Of a stretch of DNA of 64,000 nucleotides, positions 59,176-64,000 are shown in pieces. Source of the DNA: a virus. Position 1 is the stretch's first letter. Each line of letters begins with the position of its first letter. The notes beneath the pieces are model-generated. The model saw only the letters and a list, made by a program, of their open reading frames with translations, was not told the origin of the DNA and ran no database searches. Location: positions 1 through 64,000 of IMG/VR virus record IMGVR_UViG_3300006921_000009. One strand, written 5' to 3'. The position numbers were made by a program, and so were the translations under genes.

Positions 59176-60402
59176 ATGAGTACATTTTCACAAAAAGATC
59201 TACAGTTGTTATTCGTAGGTGGAGCAGCAACTGCAACAACAGGTGCTATTGACGCAATGAATGACGGTGAGATTGGTATTTTTACTCCAGCAGGAACACG
59301 TATTACTGAAGCTACTGCAGCAACTGCAACTAAATTCATTATCGTTAAGAAAACTGCTAACGGAGGAGTTCCTTTAGTATCTCCAGTTTTAAACAAAGCT
59401 GATTTAACTTTAGCTAAAAGAACTATATTTGCAGCAGCTACTGAACAAGTAACTACTGTTGGTTATGATGGAACTACTGGTTCTATTGAAGCTATCAATG
59501 ATAATGAGTACCACCTACGTATTTCTTTACGTCAAGGTTATACTTCTAATCATGGTGGTCTTTACCTTAAGCACGCTTTCTACAAGTCAGATGTTAACGC
59601 AACTGAATTAGAGATTGCTTCTGCTATCGTTAAAGATGCTACAGCTAACTTATCTAAAGATGCTGAAGCTATCGCTATCGTTTCTTTACTATGTAACAAT
59701 GCTGGTACATCAACTACTGGTACTGTTGACGTTGTTAAAGGATCTTACAAAGCTGTTGCTTCTGTACCTGGTGACTTTGAAGTAGGTGGTGTTCTTAGAT
59801 TAGGAACTGCTACTACATCTCCAGTTTACAAGATAGTTTCTATCGCTGGTGATGTTCTTACTTTAGATACTAAAGTAAACGAAGCATCTGCACAATACGC
59901 TATCGCTGCTGCTGAAGCTGTATCTGCTGCTGATTCTATCGCTGCATCTTACGGTGTTAAACTTACAGGAGTTGCTTCTAAGCACGTTGTAGGAAAACTT
60001 CACGGTGATTTAATGCCTAACGCATTTGACGTTACTTTAGAGAACTTTGGTTCAACTGCTGCTGTAGTTGCTACTGCTGCTTCTGCTGGTAACGGTACTG
60101 AGAAGCAAGTTGCTGAATTAGAGTGGTTCTGTCAAGGTAACGAAGGTGATTTCCATAGAATGGGTGAGCCTAACGTAATCGCACGTAGAACTGAAGTTTC
60201 TGGTAACTACGATCTTATTGATCTACGTTCAGTTGAACTTTACACAGATTCTATTACTGTTGGACCGGTATCTAAAGAAATTACTTTAGCTATACCTGCA
60301 ACAGCTCCTAACTATGCAATTGCTGGTACTAGTGATGATATCACTGACGTATTAGAGGTTCTTGCATTTGGATCTGCAACAGGAGCATTGGCTGTATCAT
60401 AA
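59176..60402 (+). CDS. Abundant structural protein, Ala/Thr-rich
   Basis: A 408-aa protein of beta-rich pattern, rich in Ala, Thr, Val. It has the strongest codon bias in the window (GCT/ATC/GTT, many GCTATCGCT runs in the second half), indicating high expression. Ends at a strong terminator. Could be a major head-decoration, tail-tube-like or neck-sheath protein; position after the connector candidates is compatible with all. Confidence 0.65.
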   Translation: MSTFSQKDLQLLFVGGAATATTGAIDAMNDGEIGIFTPAGTRITEATAATATKFIIVKKTANGGVPLVSPVLNKADLTLAKRTIFAAATEQVTTVGYDGTTGSIEAINDNEYHLRISLRQGYTSNHGGLYLKHAFYKSDVNATELEIASAIVKDATANLSKDAEAIAIVSLLCNNAGTSTTGTVDVVKGSYKAVASVPGDFEVGGVLRLGTATTSPVYKIVSIAGDVLTLDTKVNEASAQYAIAAAEAVSAADSIAASYGVKLTGVASKHVVGKLHGDLMPNAFDVTLENFGSTAAVVATAASAGNGTEKQVAELEWFCQGNEGDFHRMGEPNVIARRTEVSGNYDLIDLRSVELYTDSITVGPVSKEITLAIPATAPNYAIAGTSDDITDVLEVLAFGSATGALAVS

Positions 60403-60424
60403 GTCAAGCTTTTTAAATAACCCT

Positions 60425-60460
60425 AAAGGGAGGATTGAATTTTCTTTCCTCCCTTTTTTT
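60425..60460 (+). terminator. Strong terminator after the abundant structural gene
   Basis: AAAGGGAGGA (60425-60434) pairs perfectly with TCCTCCCTTT (60447-60456), followed by more T residues. Confidence 0.85.
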
Positions 60461-60482
60461 ATACCCAAGAAATCAAGAAATT

Positions 60483-61064
60483 ATGGCAATAGCAACATTA
60501 ACCTCTAACATTAGGGCTTGCTTTGATACTGGCTGTACGACATTAAATATTTATGACACTACAGGCGTAGAATCAACAGCAAACTCAGGTGGATGGGGAG
60601 CAACAAACATTAATACTGCAGATGTTACAGGCGCAATTATAACTTACACTACTCCAGGAGGGTCTCCAGTAGAGGTAGATGTAACAAGCGCAATTACTTC
60701 ACAAACAACTGTAGGATGTGAATTCCTTTTAGCTAGTATTGAATTACCGGCTTTAGATGGAGACTACGACTTTTCTTACGCAGTTACTGCGGCAAGTGGG
60801 ACAAAAACTAAAACAATCAGCATACTATCATTATGTGTAGTAAGATGCTGTATAGATAAATTATGGGCAAAAGCTGCTCTAGGCTTAATGGAAGAAGACT
60901 GTAACTGTGTAGATGATAAAACATCTTATACAAACCGTGCTCTAGTAGCAGAGGCAACTTACAGAGCTATTCTAAGTGGAACATCTTGTAACAATACAAA
61001 TGCAAGAGCTGCTCTACTAGCTAAGCTACAAAGAATATGTAAATTAGAAAATTGTAATTGTTAA
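60483..61064 (+). CDS. Cysteine-containing structural/fibre-linked protein A
   Basis: A 193-aa protein; I use the ATG at 60483 (MAIATLTSNIRACFDTGCTT) since the longer frame starts inside the terminator. Beta-rich N-terminal half; C-terminal third helical with many Cys and the terminal CKLENCNC. Same C-terminal CNC occurs in the 61764 gene, so the two may interact or be paralogous at that end. Confidence 0.65.
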   Translation: MAIATLTSNIRACFDTGCTTLNIYDTTGVESTANSGGWGATNINTADVTGAIITYTTPGGSPVEVDVTSAITSQTTVGCEFLLASIELPALDGDYDFSYAVTAASGTKTKTISILSLCVVRCCIDKLWAKAALGLMEEDCNCVDDKTSYTNRALVAEATYRAILSGTSCNNTNARAALLAKLQRICKLENCNC

Positions 61065-61067
61065 GAT

Positions 61068-61757
61068 ATGGCATGTAATGATAACGGATGTTTAGATACA
61101 TCAACGATAGTAATACCTACAGGTGCTGACGGAGCTCAGGGACCACAAGGTATTCAAGGAGCTACTGGACCTACAGGACCTACCGGTCCAACTGGACCTA
61201 CAGGAGCACAAGGACCAGCAGGAACTAATGGTACTGATGGTACTAACTCTACAGTTGCAACAGTAATACAAGATGGTTTAATACAAAACTCTGTAACTGG
61301 AGCTGCTGATGTTGGATCTATGAGTAGTTTTGCAGGTTATTCTGAAACTATACCTACAATAGCTGTAGGTGACAAATTAACTATAGAAGCTTATTACTCA
61401 AGACTAGTAGCACCTGCTTCTGGTGGATCAAATTTTTACTTTAAGTTTGGTACTGCAGGATATGTTCCTGCAAATGGTAACGTAGGGAGTGAATCTTACG
61501 GAAGTGATTTACCTTACTCTAATAAAGATATCCTACAGACTCAAATTAAAATGACTATAACAAGACTAAATAGTACTACAGTATTTTATGAGTACAATCA
61601 ATTTCTATTAGAAGGATTTGGTGTAGGTCAAAATGTAGGTAGTTTCTTTGGGACAGCTGCAATAAACTTAGATAGTGTTACTGCAATTACTCCAGAGGCA
61701 TTTGTATCTCCAGGAGGACAAACACAATTATCTTATTTTAGAGTAATTAAAAACTAA
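61068..61757 (+). CDS. Collagen-like fibre/decoration protein
   Basis: A 229-aa protein. Residues about 19-58 are Gly-X-Y repeats (GADGAQGPQGIQGATG, followed by four GPT units) that form a collagen-like triple helix; the C-terminal 150 residues are a beta-sandwich-like domain. Phages use such proteins as head or tail fibres binding cell surfaces. Confidence 0.85.
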   Translation: MACNDNGCLDTSTIVIPTGADGAQGPQGIQGATGPTGPTGPTGPTGAQGPAGTNGTDGTNSTVATVIQDGLIQNSVTGAADVGSMSSFAGYSETIPTIAVGDKLTIEAYYSRLVAPASGGSNFYFKFGTAGYVPANGNVGSESYGSDLPYSNKDILQTQIKMTITRLNSTTVFYEYNQFLLEGFGVGQNVGSFFGTAAINLDSVTAITPEAFVSPGGQTQLSYFRVIKN

Positions 61758-61763
61758 TCAACT

Positions 61764-62018
61764 ATGACAAACGCAGATAAACAACTAATAATCCAAGACC
61801 TTCAATGTAAGCACGGAGATTGGTTAATTAAATATGATAAAAACTTATCATATGGAATCTGTACACAAGCATGGATGGAACGCAATTTAATGATAAGCAA
61901 CTTAATAGAAGTACTTTACAGGTATAATCCTAGGAGTACTTCTAATTGCTTAGAGCTAACAGATATTAATAACATTGTATGTTCATTAAGAGAATTGTTA
62001 GTAGACTGTAATTGCTAG
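61764..62018 (+). CDS. Cysteine-containing structural/fibre-linked protein B
   Basis: An 84-aa protein (MTNADKQLIIQDLQCKHGDW) ending LRELLVDCNC. The terminal CNC matches the end of the 60483 product. It follows the collagen-like gene by 6 bases. Perhaps a chaperone or attachment piece of the fibre; unproven. Confidence 0.6.
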   Translation: MTNADKQLIIQDLQCKHGDWLIKYDKNLSYGICTQAWMERNLMISNLIEVLYRYNPRSTSNCLELTDINNIVCSLRELLVDCNC

Positions 62019-62038
62019 TGTACACAAAATAATATAGT

Positions 62039-62620
62039 ATGGAAATAAAATTAAACAAAACATTAATAATTATTTGTATCATACTTCTTTTTATTGTATC
62101 TTTAACGACATGCAATAACAGGCGTGGCAGCGGAGATGTTACAACTGTAGAGACAACTTATGACACTACACACGTAACTCTCACTGACACAATACCTTTC
62201 TATAATATTATAGACTCAATACGGGTAATAAACTTACCGATTGTTTCAGAAACCTCAAACTCAGATAGCTCTGAGTTTTCTTATTTAACAGAAGTTAGTG
62301 ACTCTTTACTAGATGGTAGGATTTCTACTGTAGTAAAAAGTGACGGTACTCTAGTTAATCAAAATTTTACTTATTTACCAAAGTTTCCTAAATACATTAA
62401 TAGAGTAGATTCTATTTTTGTTACCAAAGAGATTAAGACAACAACCGTTAGAAATACATGGAGTATTTATGGTGGAGTAACATTAGTCCCTGTTCAAACA
62501 CCGGCTATAATAGGTTCACTAGGTTTTAAAAGTAGAAAAGGTCATATGTATGAACTGGGATACAATCCCTTTAACCGTGACATCTTTGTAGGTGTTAAAT
62601 TTCAACTTTTTAAAAAATAA
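62039..62620 (+). CDS. Membrane-anchored or lipoprotein-like beta protein, spanin-like candidate
   Basis: A 193-aa protein: MEIKLNKTLIIICIILLFIV then SLTTC with Cys25, a hydrophobic anchor that might be a divergent lipobox. The long periplasmic part is threonine- and serine-rich with strands and ends in an amphipathic strand (RDIFVGVKFQLFKK) like that of outer-membrane beta structures. An inner-to-outer-membrane link, such as a spanin, would be consistent, but no proof. Confidence 0.55.
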   Translation: MEIKLNKTLIIICIILLFIVSLTTCNNRRGSGDVTTVETTYDTTHVTLTDTIPFYNIIDSIRVINLPIVSETSNSDSSEFSYLTEVSDSLLDGRISTVVKSDGTLVNQNFTYLPKFPKYINRVDSIFVTKEIKTTTVRNTWSIYGGVTLVPVQTPAIIGSLGFKSRKGHMYELGYNPFNRDIFVGVKFQLFKK

Positions 62621-62624
62621 TTAA

Positions 62625-63320
62625 ATGGCAAGAAAACAACCAACCAACTTTCCTATATTAACTCGTCCAGAGGATTTAGAGTTTTTAACAGGGCAGTACA
62701 AGGGGAAGGACTTCAAGGTGGAAGCAGGGAAGTTTTTAGAAGGGGCAGCAGAATACATTGAAGCTCCAACAGCAGATGCAATGGCAGCCTTTACGCAAGG
62801 TTATTTTGCAGTAGAGACTGGTTACCATCACGGTGGCGTAGCCACAGATACAGTTATAAGTCTTTCCGCAGTAGATACTTGGGTAGACATAAATTTTACT
62901 ACAGATGCTTCAGGTTTATTTGATGAGCGACCAACAACTATGGTTACAGCTAATGCAATAGCATTTGATGATTCTACAGGATTATTTAAACTAGAAGGAT
63001 TATCTACAGAAGCATTTGCTACATTTAGATCATCTTTTTCTTTTGATCCAGATGAAGATAATGGAGAGTTATCAGTAAGATTACTATTTAATCATCACTC
63101 AGGTGTTACACCTACTACATCTACTATTGAAACAATAGCCGGTAGTTTTGCGCAAGGAGCTGATGAAGATTATGTACTAGAGCCACTACTTACATTTAAA
63201 GTCGGTGCAGATATAGATACTAATAGTACAGGTGATGCTGGTACATGTAAGTTACAAATCAATTCAACAGTACCAGGTACACTTTCAATGAGAGGTCTTA
63301 CTTGGTTTTTATACAAATAA
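62625..63320 (+). CDS. Structural protein of unknown function
   Basis: A 231-aa protein, MARKQPTNFPILTRPEDLEF; N-terminal helical part, then beta-rich (DTVISLSAVDTWVDINFTTD) with a compact jelly-roll-like pattern. Likely a fibre or decoration domain in the tail region. Separated from the next gene by 3 bases. Confidence 0.65.
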   Translation: MARKQPTNFPILTRPEDLEFLTGQYKGKDFKVEAGKFLEGAAEYIEAPTADAMAAFTQGYFAVETGYHHGGVATDTVISLSAVDTWVDINFTTDASGLFDERPTTMVTANAIAFDDSTGLFKLEGLSTEAFATFRSSFSFDPDEDNGELSVRLLFNHHSGVTPTTSTIETIAGSFAQGADEDYVLEPLLTFKVGADIDTNSTGDAGTCKLQINSTVPGTLSMRGLTWFLYK

Positions 63321-63323
63321 GAT

Positions 63324-64000
63324 ATGGCAAAGATAAAAATTTATTCAGACCTAGCGTCAAATACTATTTTCTTTGAAGGAGCTAAACTAACTAACAAAGC
63401 AGTTGGTGAGGTAGAAGCATTAGCCCACCCAACAGAGGAGGATAGAGTTATAGTTAAAAGTACCCGATTATTCAAGAAAGGTTCTACTACAGAATATAGA
63501 GTATTTTTAAAGAGGTTAAATATTAGTAGAATACGAAATAAAGATGGACAAGACTTAACAGCTGCTCCTTTTAATTTAGATAGAGATGGTATTATAACTT
63601 ATCTTAACGAGCAGTTTAAAAAACCAACTATTACTGAGTACTTTGAGTATGACGCTACTAAAGATAGACTTGTAGCAAAGAAGGATGTAGAAGTTGCAAA
63701 GAATGGTTTTTTCTTAGGTGAAAAACACAAGATGGCTTCAGGTAACTCTAATATTTATTTTGAAGATTTAGGTAACAAAACAAACTCTTACCCAATCTTT
63801 GGAGAAATACTAGATCAATCAATACCGGCTAACCAAGCTGCAGGTGCAGGGTTTAATAAACCTAAGAGTAGAATCTTTACTGATTTTCAGTCTACTCCTT
63901 TAGGCGGTACTCCTGTTAATGATACTGCTATACCTTACGATGGTGATAACTTTTTCCCATTCAATATTAGTGGTGTTGGTATTACAACAAGAGCAGCGGA
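63324..64000 (+). CDS. Structural/tail protein, 3' end outside the window (partial)
   Basis: Frame from ATG at 63324 (MAKIKIYSDLASNTIFFEGA) is open to the end of the window (about 226 codons). Beta-rich with many Asn and Gly, no motif identified; part of the tail or fibre block. Confidence 0.7.
   Translation, partial: MAKIKIYSDLASNTIFFEGAKLTNKAVGEVEALAHPTEEDRVIVKSTRLFKKGSTTEYRVFLKRLNISRIRNKDGQDLTAAPFNLDRDGIITYLNEQFKKPTITEYFEYDATKDRLVAKKDVEVAKNGFFLGEKHKMASGNSNIYFEDLGNKTNSYPIFGEILDQSIPANQAAGAGFNKPKSRIFTDFQSTPLGGTPVNDTAIPYDGDNFFPFNISGVGITTRAA

Noticed and set aside
1-64000. CRISPR array or spacer-like repeats
   Set aside because: No series of regularly spaced direct repeats; only pairs of short repeats.
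1-64000. Alternative genetic code (TAG or TGA recoding), known in some crAss-like phages
   Set aside because: Long genes use ordinary stops with no internal TAG/TGA that would have to be read through, and no suppressor tRNA is seen.
1-64000. Integrase, transposase or insertion sequence
   Set aside because: None recognised; the content is consistent with a lytic phage, though genes outside the window are unknown.

Overview
The window is about 64 kb of a tailed double-stranded DNA phage infecting a Bacteroidota (Flavobacteriia-like) host. It looks like a member of the crAss-like group, comparable in layout to Cellulophaga phages such as phi14:2. The evidence is: a TerL (about 770 aa), portal (about 800 aa) and major capsid (492 aa) block; a giant virion-type RNA polymerase polypeptide with a DFDID metal motif; repeated host-type promoters of the form TAnnTTTG, a motif specific to Bacteroidota; lipoprotein signals of the Bacteroidota type; and a protein with a Type IX secretion sorting domain. 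I find no integrase, no recognisable tRNA, no CRISPR array and no sign of stop-codon recoding. Most starts lack a strong Shine-Dalgarno and sit behind A/T-rich leaders, as usual in this phylum.

Layout. (1) 1-12299, plus strand: the end of a module of giant, probably virion-ejected proteins: a truncated zincin-bearing protein, a 2667-aa polypeptide with two HExxH zincin motifs followed by the RNA polymerase catalytic region, and a 1049-aa companion. (2) 12389-12424: a bidirectional terminator where the two strands converge. (3) 44651 down to 12470, minus strand: about 55 genes for early/middle functions. Reading in the direction of transcription they are small membrane and unknown proteins, an island of exported proteins (two lipoproteins, a small basic secreted protein and a T9SS-sorted protein), then replication (PolA, SF2 helicase, DnaB-like helicase, Sak4, primase, RusA), a lysozyme, a ubiquitin-like conjugation cassette (Ubl, E2-like, JAB peptidase, E1/ThiF), an amidase, a flap endonuclease, nucleotide metabolism (dUTPase, class II RNR, DUF5664), a third lipoprotein, a radical SAM protein and two small membrane proteins. 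(4) 44652-45556: a 905-base gene-free divergent region full of perfect inverted repeats and ending in A-tracts. (5) 45557-64000, plus strand: the late module, with small regulators, a GroES-like/GroEL pair, terminase, portal, scaffold-like protein, capsid, connector and fibre-like proteins.

How it fits together. Virion RNA polymerases of crAss-like phages are known to transcribe early genes, leaving later genes to the host polymerase. Consistent with that, every clear host-type promoter I found drives the plus (late) strand and none precedes the minus (early) genes. The minus strand copies the genome, supplies dNTPs, remodels the envelope with exported proteins and makes cell-wall enzymes. 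The plus strand builds the particle, with a phage-encoded chaperonin probably folding an abundant structural protein.

The most unusual content is the four-part ubiquitin-like conjugation/deconjugation cassette at 22013-25658. Next come the phage-encoded Type IX secretion substrate at 39847-41202, the three lipocalin-like lipoproteins, and the dense set of structured, mostly non-coding gaps (34932-35080, 37196-37530, 41224-41318, 44233-45212, 45798-46210).
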